A stretch of 64,000 nt of DNA from the NCBI RefSeq assembly GCF_905171775.1, contig NC_053491.1, positions 402,962,838 through 403,026,837 of the forward strand. The letters run 5' to 3'. This DNA is from Rana temporaria. Lineage: Eukaryota; Chordata; Amphibia; Anura; Ranidae. A model generated the notes under the pieces. It searched no databases. It saw only the letters and a list, made by a program, of their open reading frames with translations, and was not told the DNA's origin. A program made the translations under genes and the position numbers. This document shows positions 22,572-32,969 of this stretch, piece after piece; positions within the stretch are counted from its first letter, which is position 1; every line of letters starts with the position of its first letter.

Positions 22572-22945
22572 ATACACGCGATCAGTTTTCCCGACAGGAA
22601 AACTGTGAGGAGAGCTTTTGGCCGGGAATCCCGGCCATGTGTATGCTCCTCGCAGTTTTTCCAATGGGAAAACTGTCCAAAAAGCGCTAAACAAATAAAG
22701 AGAACTCTTTTTTTTTTCCCGCCGGGACCTTTGTCCAGCAGTTTTTGGCATTTTTCCTATGGGAAAACTGCGATGGAGCATACAAGCGGCCGGGATTCTT
22801 GGCCAAACTTCATCGCAGTTTTCCTGTCGGGAAAACCGTCCGTATGTAGGGGAAAGACTGAACCGAGCAGGTTCTTGGCTTTCCCCTCTGGATTTCCGAC
22901 GGGAACTATTCCTGACAGAAATCCTGTATGAGTATACGAGACAAT
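22572..22945. mobile_element. Related hairpin-rich MITE adjoining the previous one
   Basis: It begins ATACACGCGATCAGTTTTCC and ends near CTGTATGAGTATACGAG. Between are repeated inverted TTTTCCCGACAGGAAAACTG and GGCCGGGAATCCCGGCC palindromes. It abuts the preceding element without a gap, which suggests one inserted at the end of the other. The boundaries are approximate. Confidence 0.5.
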
Positions 22946-23006
22946 TTAGATATATAATTCTTGGATTAATAACCAGAACAGAAGAAATACACAAATGAGA
23001 TTACTA

Positions 23007-24435
23007 CAGTCAGATCCATAAATATTGGGACATCAACACAATTCTAATCTTTTTGGCTCTATACACCACCACAATGGATTTGAAATTAAACAAAAAAGAT
23101 GTGCTTTAACTGCAGACTTTCAGCTTTAATTTGTGGGTATTTACATCCAAATCAGGCGAACGGTTTAGGAATTACAACAGTTTGTATATGTGCCTCCCAC
23201 TTTTTAAGGGACCAAAAGTAATGGGACAATTGGCTGCTCAGCTGTTCCATGGCCAGGTGTGTGTTATTCCCTCATTATCCCATCTACAAGGAGCAGATAA
23301 AAGGTCCAGAGTTCATTTCAAGTGTGCTATTTGCAGTTGGAATATGTTGCTGTCAACTCTCAATATGAGATCCAAAGAGCTATCACTATCAGTGAAGCAA
23401 GCCATGAGCTTAGCAACACCAAAAGACCCTGAAGACCATGGAAAACAACTGTGGTGAATGACCAAAGAATTCTTTCCCTGGTAAAGAAAACACCCTTCGC
23501 AACAGTTGGCCAGATCAAGAACACTCTCCAGGAGGTAGGTGTATGTGTGTCAAAATCAACAATCAAGAGAAGACCTCACCAGAGTTCACCACAAGATGTA
23601 AACCATTGGTGAGCCTCAAAAACAGGAAGGCCAGATTAGAGTTTGCCAAACAACATCTAAAAAAGCCTTCATAGTTCTGGAACAACATCCTATGGACAGA
23701 TGAGACCAAGAGCACTTTGTACCAGAGTGATGGGATGAGAAGAGTATGGAGAAGGAAAGGAACTGCTCATGATCCAAAGCATTGTATTTATTGATGATGT
23801 GACTGCTGACAAAAGCAGCAGGATGAATTCTGAAGTGTTTCGGGCAATATTATCTGCTCATATTCAGCCAAATGCTTCAGAACTCATTGGACGGCGCTTC
23901 ACAGTGCAGATGGACAATGACCCAAAGCTTACTGCGAAAGCAACCAAAGAGTTTTTTTAAGGGAAAGAAGTGGAATGTTATGCAATGGCCAAGTCAATCA
24001 CCTGACCTGAATCCGATTGAGCATGCATTTCACTTGCTGAAGACAAAACTGAAGGGAAAATGCCCCAAGAACAAGCAGGCACTGAAGACAGTTGCAGTAG
24101 AGGCCTGGCAGAGCATCACCAGGGATGAACTCCAGCGTCTGGTGATGTCTATGCGTTCCAGACTTCAGGCTGTAACTGACTGCAAAGGATTTGCAACCAA
24201 GTATTAAAAAGTGAAAGTTTGATTTATGATTGGTAATCTGTCCCACTAGTTTTGGTCCCTTAAAAAGTGGGAGGCACATATACAAACTGTTGTAATTCCT
24301 ACACAGTTCACCCGATTTGGATGTAAATACCCTCAAATTAAATCTTGTTCGTTTAATTTCAAATCCATTGTGGTGGTGTATAGAGCCAAAAAGATTAGAA
24401 TTGTGTCGATGTCCCAATATTTATGGACCTGACTG
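23007..24435 (+). mobile_element. Tc1/mariner-type transposon A, both TIRs present
   Basis: TA target duplication at 23005-23006 and 24436-24437 encloses ends CAGTCAGATCCATAAATATT and its complement. The TIRs are about 210 bp long (to about 23229 and from about 24238), each including GTGGGAGGCACATATACAAA or its reverse. A broken transposase gene lies between. Length 1429 bp, a little short for the family because of two internal deletions. Confidence 0.9.
23344..24207 (+). pseudogene. Tc1-like transposase, inactive
   Basis: It starts near MRSKELSLSVKQA (ATG at 23368) and ends at KGFATKY (stop 24205-24207). Recognisable blocks are NTLQEVGVCVSKSTIKR, KARLEFAKQHLKK, the first catalytic region ILWTDETK, IGRRFTVQMDNDPKLTAK with the second catalytic D, and SPDLNPIEHAFHLLK with the third acidic residue, E, giving the DD34E order of Tc1 enzymes. 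The DNA-binding helix-turn-helix part is mostly deleted after SVKQA, and a second deletion between DPKH and VFIDDV removes the GGGS-type strand. Stops and at least two frameshifts (one at 23960) remain. It is expected to bind or cut nothing. Confidence 0.9.
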
Positions 24436-24439
24436 TACG

Positions 24440-24960
24440 TATACAGTATATAATAATGTTGTGACATATCCAGAATAAAAAAATAAACAGGCAAAACTTA
24501 AGAAAAAAAACTCTAAAAAGAGCCTATGTCCTTAGGTACAGTAGACTGTGTGCTCATCACAATAAATGTAGCCTGAATTACATAGTAATGTCCGTATGAA
24601 TCCACAGTGCAAATGCTTTAAGTAATATAATTTTTCTCTACATGCACATAAATGTCAGTTTAGCAATGTACATTTCCAAACAGCTCACCTGCCTTCCCTA
24701 GTGAGAACTTTTGTAAATACGTTGAAGAAATTGTAGTGCATGCACAGCAATATCTAGTGAATAATTACTAGTGGAGCTTGCATTTCTTCCAGAGTGAACA
24801 AGTACGCTTTTTCTTTCTTTGTATAGTATAAATAGGCAACATAGATTGCTGTTTTAAAGCAACCCTGTCAGTTGCAAAATTATTCCAGCTGAAAGTTTTC
24901 TTTGTTCCTTTCCCATGCTTCCCAACTTATTGAGATGGGAATGAGGGACACCTATTAGCA
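24440..24960. other. Nothing recognised
   Basis: AT-rich spacer between the two Tc1-like copies without a supported feature. Confidence 0.4.
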
Positions 24961-24966
24961 AAAGTA

Positions 24967-26209
24967 CATAGCTTTGCAAAAGTATTCACCCCCCTTGGCA
25001 TTTTTCATGTTTTGTTGCCTAACAACCTGGAATTAATGGATTGTTTGAGGATTTGCATACTTTAATTTACAGAACATGCCCTTAACAATGAAGATTTTTT
25101 TTTTTTGTTTTTATTATTGTGAAGCAAACAAGTAGGACAAAAAAAAAGTCAATGTGCATAACTATTCACCCCCTAAAGTCAATACTTTTTATAGCCACCT
25201 TTTCCAACTATCACAGCTCCAAGTCACTTTGGATAAGTCTCTATGAGCTCCCCACATCTTACCACTGGGATTGTTGCCCATTCCTCCTTGCAAAACTTCT
25301 CCAGCTTCTTCAAGTTGGATGGTTTGCGCTTGTGAACAGCAATCTTTAGGTCTGACCACAGATTTATTGGGTTGAGGTCTGGGCTTTGACTAGGCCATTC
25401 CAACACATGTATATGTTTCCCCTTAAACCACTCAAGTGTTGCTTTAGCATCGTGTTTGGGGTCATTGTCCTGCTGGAAGGTGAACCTCTGTCCTAGCCTC
25501 AAATCACACACAGAGTGGTACAGGTTTTGTTCAAGAATATCCCTGTATTTAGCACCATCTATCTTTCCTTCAACTCTGACCAGTTTCCCAGTCTTGACTG
25601 CTGAAAAACATGGGGATGGTGTTCTTTGGGTGATGTGTTGGGTTTGCGCCAGACATAGTGTTTTCTTTGATGGCCAAAAAGTAAAATTCTAGTCTCATCA
25701 GACCAAAGCACCTTCCTCCATACATTTTGGGAGTCTCCCACATGCCTTTTCGCAAACTCAAAACGTGGCATTTTGTTTTTGTTTTTTTGCAGAAAGTAAT
25801 GGCTTTCTTCTGGCCACTCTGCCATAAAGCCCAACTCTATGTCGTCCTATGTACAGATAGTCCAGTCTTTGCTGTGGAGCTCTGCAGCTTCTCCAGGGTT
25901 ACCTTAGGTCTCTGTGCTACTTCTCTGATTAATGCCCTCCTTGCCTGGTCCATGAGTTTTAGTGTGCGGTTTGCTGTTGTGCCATTTTCTTTCCTATTTG
26001 GTTATGATAGATTTGATGGTGCTTCTAGAGATCATCAAATATTTGAATATTTTTTTATGACCTAACCCTAACTTGTACTTCTCAACAACATTGTCCCTTA
26101 CTTGTTTGGAGAGTTCCTTGGTCTTCATGGCAGTGTTTGGTTAGTGGTGCCTCTTGCTTAGGTATTGCAGCCTCTGTGGCCTTTCAAAAAGGTGTGTATA
26201 TGTAATAAC
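24967..26209 (-). mobile_element. Tc1/mariner-type transposon B, one end cut off
   Basis: It begins at TA (24965-24966) with CATAGCTTTGCAAAAGTATT and belongs to a different Tc1 family from copy A. The transposase reads on the minus strand. Its other terminal repeat is missing because a foldback element starts at 26212, directly after CAAAAAGGTGTGTATATG-like terminal-proximal sequence. The remaining part of the TIR is not found beyond the foldback. Confidence 0.85.
25179..26128 (-). pseudogene. Tc1-like transposase, inactive, antisense
   Basis: The start is ATG at 26128 (minus), giving MKTKELSKQVRDNVVEKYK, the N-terminal paired-like DNA-binding region. Later blocks are KMPRFEFAKRHVGD, a WSDE-type first catalytic site (LWSDETRILLFGH), FTFQQDNDPKHDAKATLEWF with the second D, and WPSQSPDLNPINLWSDLK. 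Here the usual glutamate of NPIE is replaced by N, which removes the third catalytic acid. A stop replaces arginine after IETYPK (about 25221), before the normal LGAVIVGKGGYKKY end. Frameshifts are present, including one after YLMISRSTIKSI. Confidence 0.9.
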
Positions 26210-26211
26210 TA

Positions 26212-28910
26212 GGGATGAGCTTCGAGTTTGAGTCGAAGTTACTTATGTATTTATTTATTTTGGGACTTCATGTCATAGAGTACCTATGACACAGAGACAT
26301 TATTCAATATAATAATTTTGCATTATTTCACTATATTGGTATTATATATTTATGATTATGATTACAAGCCATATAATGGTTTATCACTTTGTGGTCTAGC
26401 GCCCTCTACCTACTTCCTTCGACTCGAACATTGCCTGTTCGCCTGTTCTGGGAACAACGAACAATTTGGGGTGTTCGCGGCAAATTCGAAAAGCCGAGGA
26501 ACACCCTCTTAAAGTCTACGGGAGAAATCTAAAGTGCTAATTTTAAAGGCTAATATGCAAGTTATTGTCCTAAAATGTGTTTGAGGACCTGGGTCCTGTC
26601 CCAGGGGACATGTATCAATGCAAAAAAAAGTTTTAAAAATGGCAGTTTTTTCGGGAGCAGTGATTTTAAAATGCTAAAAGTGAAACAATAAAAGTGAAAT
26701 ATTCCTTTAAATTTCGTACCTGGGGGGGGGGGGGGGGGTGTAAAGTTAGCATGTGAAATAGCGCATGTTTCCCGTACTTAGAACTGTCTCTGCACAAAGT
26801 GTAATTTCTGAAAGAAAAAAAGACATTTAAAACTGACTTGCGGCTATAATGAATTGTCGGCTCTGGCAATTCAGAGCGAATTCATTCATAAAAAAAAAAA
26901 AAAAAATAGCGTGGGGGTCCCCATGTTGATGGGGACAAGGGCCTCATCCCCACAACCCTTTCCCGGTGGTTCTGGGGGTCTGCGGGCGGGGGGCCTATCA
27001 GAATCTGGAAGACCCCTTTAACAAAGGAGACCCCCAGATCCTGCCCCCCCCTATGTGAATTGGTAATGGGGTACATTGTACCCCTACCATTTCACGAAGG
27101 AAGTGTAAATAGTTGGAAAAAACACACACACACTGTAGAAAAAAGTCCTTTATTAATAAAAAATAAATAAAAAAAATCCAGCGGTGGTAATCCACTCGTT
27201 CCCGGCTTCCTGCTCCAACGTTGTCTGTATCCAGCGATGGGTGATCTCCTCTCTGGTCTAACGATGAGAAGATCTTCCGTCATCCAGAGCTCCAGAGCAC
27301 AGCATCGGAGGCCGCCTCTCTCCGCCGGACACAGCCCAGTGGAATGACACGGGTGAAGCTTTGACATTTCTTATATAGGGGAGGTGGGCCACCCGTCACG
27401 TGACCCCGCCCCCTTTGACACAAGGGGGAAGACCTGGGCTTCCCCAGATAGCAGAGGGTGCGTCAGAGGGGGCGTTGTCACGTGACAGGTGGCCCCGCCT
27501 CCCCTATATAAGAAATGTCAAAGCTTCACCCGCGTCATTCCGCTGGGCTGTGTCCAGCGGAGAGAGGCGGTCTCCGATGCTGTGCTCTGGAGCTCTGGAT
27601 GACGGAAGATCGTCTCATCGCTGGAACAGAGAGGAGATCACCCGTCGCTGGATACAGACAACGTTGGAGCAGAAAGCCAGACCGAGAGTGGATTACCACC
27701 GCTGGATTTTTTTTAATAGTACAATAGTAATGACATTTTATTTCGGCGTTTTTTTTTTTTTTTTGCTCTGTACTTACCTTTACATCCGGATTTTGTCCAG
27801 GGCTTCCGCGTTCTGATGACTCCAGGACTGGGCGTTCCTATCCCAGCCTCAGGGTTCCGATGACTGCGGGACTGGGCGTTCCTATCCTTCCGTTCGATGA
27901 TTGACGTCTTGTAAAACAGGTGACCTGTCGCACAACGCGCGTCACCAGATTTCCGGAAATAGCCGAACTGCGAGTCGGCACTATACGGCACCTGCGCCCG
28001 CCGTGTAGAGCTGACTGCGCAGGCGCCGTAAAGTGCCGACTCGCAGCTCAGCTATTTCCAGACATCTGGTGACGTGCGTTGTGCGACAGGTCACCTGTTT
28101 CACAAGACGTCAATCATTGAACGGATGGATAGGAACGCCCAGTCCTGCAGTCATCGGAACCCGGAAGCCCTGGACAACATCAGGATATAAAGGTATGTAC
28201 CGAGAAAAAAAAAAATGACCTGCCGAAATGTAATGTCCTTAGTATGCTGGCTCTGCTAGATGTAATTAATTTTTTATTTTTTTTTGGGTGAACCCCTGCT
28301 TTAATAAAGGACTTTTTTTCTATGGTGTGTGTGTGTGTGTTTTTTCCAACTATTTACACTTCCTTCGTGAAATGGTAGGGGTACAATGTACCCCATTATC
28401 AATTCACATAGGGGGGGGCAGGATCTGGGGGTCCCCTTTGTTAAAGGGGTCTTCCAGATTCTGATAAGCCCCCCGCCCGCAGACCCCCACAACCAACAGG
28501 CAAGGGTTGTGGGGATGAGGCCCTTGTCCCCATCAACATGGGGACATCCTCCCCATGTTGAGGGCATGTGGCCTGGTACGGTTCAGGAGAGGGGGGCCGC
28601 ACTCTGTCCCCCCTCTTTTCTGCGGCCGGCCAGGTTAACGTGCTCGGATAAGGGGTCTGGTGTGGATTTTTGGGGGAACTCCACGCCATTTTTTTTTTAA
28701 TTTGGGGTGGAGCTCCCCTTAAAATCCACACCAGACCTGAAGGGTCTGGAATGGATATTTGGGGGGGAATCCCACATCATTTTTTTTTTAATTGACGGTG
28801 GGGTTTCCCTTAATATCCATTCCAGACCTGAAGGGCCTGGTAATTGAATTTGGGGGGACCTCCACGCAATTTTTTTTTTTATGAATGAATTCGATCTGAA
28901 TTGCCAGAGC
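26212..28910. mobile_element. Large foldback element (GGGATGAGC family) with nested insertion
   Basis: The left end GGGATGAGCTTCGAG follows TA (26210-26211). The two halves are inverted copies about a centre near 27441. For example, the same translated block MSKLHP(C/R)HS(T/A)GLCPAERGG is read on the minus strand from 27367 and on the plus strand from 27515, and GGGGACCCCCAGATCC-type sequence appears in both arms (about 27025 and 28425). The right arm contains a separate 584-bp element (27717-28300) and stops near 28910 without the GCTCATCCC end, so it is truncated. These frames are products of symmetry, not genes. Confidence 0.85.
27717..28300. mobile_element. Palindromic TTAA MITE nested in foldback arm
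   Basis: TTAA flanks it at 27713-27716 and 28301-28304. The mirror arm of the host foldback has the uninterrupted site (CCTTTATTAATAAAAA near 27144), proving the insertion point. The insert is itself an inverted repeat centred near 27998: GTGACCTGTCGCACAACGCG at about 27919 mirrored by GTTGTGCGACAGGTCACCTG at 28078. The right terminus reads GGGTGAACCCCTGCT; the left terminus is shortened. Confidence 0.85.
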
Positions 28911-28939
28911 ATTGCTGAGAAAGAGGGACACTAGGACCC

Positions 28940-29075
28940 TAGCAGTCAATTGGAATCTTCTCAGGAAGCCAGGGATACAAAAGGGAACTGGGGGTTAATA
29001 TGAATCTTCTCAGGAAGCCAAGAACACAAGGAAGCACTGGTGGTCAGATGGAATCTTCTACACGGAAACTCTAGG
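28940..29075. repeat. Three-unit 49-bp minisatellite
   Basis: GGAATCTTCTCAGGAAGCCA-like units begin near 28952, 29001 and 29050, with 49-bp spacing. The third unit is diverged. Confidence 0.65.
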
Positions 29076-29174
29076 AGTGTTCTTGAAAATATAAAGCAGC
29101 AACAAAAAAAAAAAAACACCAGGGTACCTGGCACTGGGAATACTAGCTGTTGCTCAGGCAATAAGGGAATAAGA

Positions 29175-29520
29175 CAGGGGCAGACTGACCATTCGGGCCC
29201 TCGGCACTGCCCGAGGGCCCCATGCCACTAGAATGGCCCCATCAGGGTTTCCAGCCTCAGTAAAACCAGGGACAGTATGTAAAAATCTTTTTTTTTTAAA
29301 TCCTAAGATTATAGCTTCCCTGCCTCTCCAGTACCTTTTCAGTGTGTGTATTTGTATTCTGTGTGTGTATATTGTGTATGTATATTGTGTGTCTGTGTAT
29401 GTATACTGTGTGTGTATATTGTGTGTCTGTGTATGTATATTGTATGTGTGTGTGTATACACTGTGTGGCCCATAATCTCCTATTGCCCAGGGGGCCCCAT
29501 GAGTTGTCAGTCCACCCCTG
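29175..29520. mobile_element. hAT-type MITE with 8-bp TSD
   Basis: Ends CAGGGGCAGACTGAC and GTCAGTCCACCCCTG are flanked by perfect 8-bp duplications GAATAAGA (29167-29174 and 29521-29528). CAGGG ends and 8-bp duplications are diagnostic of hAT transposition. The interior includes GGGCCCTCGGCACTGCCCGA and the GT-rich tract at 29343-29462. It encodes nothing. Confidence 0.92.
29343..29462. repeat. Imperfect GT/TGTA microsatellite
   Basis: Alternating GTGTGTATATTGTGTGTCTG units expand the inside of the hAT element. They generate meaningless Cys/Val/Tyr-rich open frames on both strands. Confidence 0.9.
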
Positions 29521-29814
29521 GAATAAGATCAACTTAATTAGAATGTAAGAAGGCCTGGCTAGGCTAGGACCATAGCTAATCAAAAGCAGGTGGAAAACCT
29601 TGAACCCAAGTCTTTTGGGGTAACAGATAACAACAGAACCTTGAAAGTTAAAAACCCCTTTCACACTGCTTTGCTGCTGTTTCCTTGCCGTGTGGGAGTA
29701 GAGCAGTGTACCCATGGCTTTGGTGTGCTTTCAGAAGGTGCACTAAAAACATCCCATCTATAAGGAGTATATGGGAAAGCGTGGGAAACCAAACAAAACA
29801 AGCATGTACACTGT

Positions 29815-30273
29815 GTACAGACGACCAAACATGTACGATGAAAGCGGTCCGCCGGACCGTTTTCACCGTACATGTCTGCCCGGGGATTTCTGTATGGTGG
29901 CTGTACTCACCATCATACAGAAATCCGCGCGTAAACAATACGCGGGGCGTGGCCGCGCCGTCAACGCGACGATGACGCAGCGACGTGGGCGGCCCTGCCA
30001 GTTCAATGCTTCCACGCATGCGTCAAAATCATTCAACGCATGCGAGGGATGGCGGGCGCTCGGACATGTACGGTAGGTCTGTACAGACGACCGAACATGT
30101 CCGAGCGGACAGGATTCCAGCTGGCTGTTTTAAAACAAGTCTGGAAAAAGGCCCGGCGGGCAAATGTATGCTGGAATCCTGTCCGCTCGGGCCTACACAC
30201 GACCGAACATGTCTGCTGAAACTGGTCCGCGGACCAGTTTCAGCAGACATGTTCGGTCGTGTGTACGGGCCTA
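29815..30273. mobile_element. CGTACACACG-family palindromic MITE, second close copy
   Basis: It matches 10042-10553 through its length: CATGTACGATGAAAGCGGTC near 29829, ACGCATGCGTCAAAATCATT near 30012, and the hairpin ATGTCTGCTGAAACTGGTCC mirrored at 30231-30252. The right end CGTGTGTACGGGCC is intact and the left end is worn (TGTGTACAGACGACC). Confidence 0.8.
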
Positions 30274-30329
30274 AGGTGCAACCGCTTTGGGGTGGAATCC
30301 ACATAGGAACAATGTGAACAAAGCCAATG

Positions 30330-31270
30330 TTATAGAACTACATGTACCAGCATACCTGCTTGACTTTGGGAATAGAGGAGACACATCAGCAACAAAGGGG
30401 CAGATCTGTGATAGTGGTGGCAACTCCAAATTTTGGATTTATTCCCCCTTTTATTCCCAGTGACATGTGAGTTCAGGAAGCTAGAAAGGTACATTTCCAT
30501 AATGGGGGCACAGAAAACAATAAAACCTGCCCAAGGTTCTAAGTCCTCACCACTCTAAATCAATAAAAATGTTTTGCCTTTAGATATATTTTAAATACAT
30601 TTTAAAGCTACTATAATAAAATAAATAGTTTGCTAAACTTAACATCCTTTATCACCTTAGAATAAGATCACTCTGACAACTTTGATATTTTAAAGTAGGG
30701 CAGTGAAATAATCAATTTTGTAGAAAGTGTTTATCATGTATCTTGTTCCATAAACTGCAGGATTTAAAAACATGTATTGCATCAAACTTCAAATAAGAAA
30801 AATAAAATAAAAATGTTCAGCACTTGCTTGTTGTGAGGAGGAATTGTAAACAAATCTGCCTCTAGACTTGTACGGTTATATATGGAATGCTGGTGTTACC
30901 ACAGGATGCTGTTGATTAATTGCACTCAAGCACTCTTCAAGTACCCTCTGCCCACGTTTACCTAGCTTGCAAAACAGGAAAACTTCACATGGTGTGAAAA
31001 ATTATTAAAATTGAATAGCCAATACAATTTCTAGTCAAAAAGGTCAATGTCGAAGATTCTGAAATTGATTTATTCTGCAATTGACACAATTTGGCACCAA
31101 AATCTGCCGAATTACAAGTCCCACCTATGCAGGTGCTATCATCCTGAAAGCGTTAACCCACCTGCAAGATAGGGCTAGAAAGGTAAGGAAACAGTCAGGT
31201 GGTGTCTGTGAGGTGTGGAACAGGACACAGTTGTGAGAGGGCTGTGGACTGTCTGGCTACTGAGATGCTT
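30330..31270. other. AT-rich sequence, nothing recognised
   Basis: No paired ends, coding motif or RNA gene seen. Confidence 0.4.
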
Positions 31271-31274
31271 AGAT

Positions 31275-31560
31275 GTTAAAAATCGCTAAACCCCTGTCAT
31301 TACTAGTAAAAATAATAAAAAAATAAAAGTCCCTAAATCTTTCCCCTATTTTGTAGACACTATAACTTGTGTGAATACCAAAAAATGTTTTTTAAACTGA
31401 TGAAAAAAACTGTTTTATACTTTTTTTGTAAGAATTGTATTATAGCTAAAAGTAAAAAATAGTTATTTTTTTCAAAACTGTCGCAATTTTTTTGTTTATA
31501 GCACGACAAATAAAAACCAAAGAGGTGATAAAATGCCACCAAAAGAAAGTTATATTTGTT
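31275..31560. mobile_element. Internal fragment of a TTAA MITE
   Basis: It is reverse-oriented relative to 18850-19691: it includes CATTACTAGTAAAAATAATA, TTGTTTATAGC and GAGGTGATAAAATGCCACCA, the family core. No TTAA end is present on either side; it runs straight into foldback sequence at about 31580. Confidence 0.65.
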
Positions 31561-31579
31561 AGGAAAGAAAAATGTGTGC

Positions 31580-32262
31580 CCCCACCCTCAAAATCCATAC
31601 CAAACCCTTATCCGAGCATGCAACCTGGCTGCTCGATCTTCCCCCTCTTCCTGAACCATACCAGGCCACATCCCCTCAACATGGAGGGTGGATGCTTTGG
31701 GGTACATCACCGTCAGGAAGGTCACAAGGGGGCAGTGCCACCAGGTTACATCGCCAGGTGTATCCACCCCCTACCTATATAAGAACTGTCAAATGGCAAG
31801 CCAAATGTTTGGCGGTTTGCCTTAGTTGGTGACAAAGACTTTTTTTTTATTTTTATTTTCGAGTCCGGCAGTGGCAGTGGCAGCGGCAGTGGCGTGGTTG
31901 ATGATGGATCTACATCAGGGGGACCCTGTTTTTTTTATTTGTTAATAAAGGTCTATGTGTTTTTATAACTTTTTTACATTTTAGGTGAAGGGGGCTGTTA
32001 AAGGGGGCTTCCAGATTCTGATAAGCATCCTGCTTGCAGACCCCCCCACAACAACAGCCCAGGGTTTTGGGGATGAGGCCCTTGTCCCCATCAACATGGG
32101 GACAAGGTTCTTTGAAGCAGGGAGGCAGAGCGCTCGCTTACCTTTCCTGGCCTGCCAGGCTGTGCTCAGATAAGGGTCTGGTATGGCCGCTTAAAAAAAA
32201 ATTGGCATAGAGTTCCCTTTAAAATCCATACCAGACTTGAAGGGCCATGTATAGATTGGGGG
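31580..32262. mobile_element. Degenerate foldback element copy
   Basis: The left arm has AAATCCATACCAAACCCTTA and the right arm TAAGGGTCTGGTATGG in mirrored order, with CCTCAACATGGAGGG and CATCAACATGGGGAC between. The arms are short and diverged and the centre is replaced by a GGCAGTGGCAGTGGC run (31867-31895). It is the oldest-looking family member in the window together with 54070. Confidence 0.65.
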
Positions 32263-32424
32263 TGCCATTTTTTTTACTTTTTATTGCCAGCAATGTTTTT
32301 TACATTTGTTAAGATCGCTGCAGCCTGCTTCCCAGCCCGCTTCTTAAAAAACAACTATCCACTGCACCCTGATTGGGCAAGGCCTTGCCCAATCATGGCT
32401 TAGAATGCACTGTGCAGTGCACAC

Positions 32425-32960
32425 TGGGCCTGATTTACCAAGCCTTTACTCCATGACTCATGGAGTAAAAGCAGGAGTAGCAGCCGTTTGGTGATTTACT
32501 AAAGAAATACGCTGCTAGTGCAGTGTATTTCCCTAGTTACTAATGTGCTCCGTGCGCCCAGGAGAGGGTGCATTGTGCACCAGTACAGACCTGGCGCACG
32601 GCACATTGAACTGTAAATTGCGGGGGTTTGGGCGGGAGTTTATTAGGGGGGGAGGTGGGGGGATGCAGGGGAAGTGAAGTGACATGTGTTTTGAAGTGTT
32701 TGGCGGGCCGAATTGAAAGGGAAAGTGTTTTTTGAAAACAGATCCCCGTACGCTTGCACAGTGCGCCTGAACCTCAGGAGGTTCATTTGCATACTGGGCA
32801 TGCGCAGAGAGAAATTTCGGCGCTTCTCGTGCGCCTTGTCAGTACGCCGTGAAAATCTTGGTAAATACCAAGCGGCGTACCCGTGATTGCGCTGCGTGAC
32901 GCGGTGCACGGGAATCTCTGAGCTGTTTTCAGCCATGAAGGGGAACTCCGCGCCAAATTT
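32425..32960. repeat. GGGCCTGATTTACC-type repeat, left end plus interior
   Basis: It starts GGGCCTGATTTACCAAGCC; a right end of the same type, AGTAAATCAGGCCC, is at 44668-44682. A hairpin CTCCATGACTCATGGAG follows the start. The part after 32640 is CpG-rich and shares style with MITE interiors. No partner end lies nearby. Confidence 0.5.
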
Positions 32961-32969
32961 CAAACTTGA

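Noticed and set aside
29233..29715. Cys/Val/Tyr repeat protein
   Set aside because: It is a translation of the GT/TGTA microsatellite within a hAT MITE.
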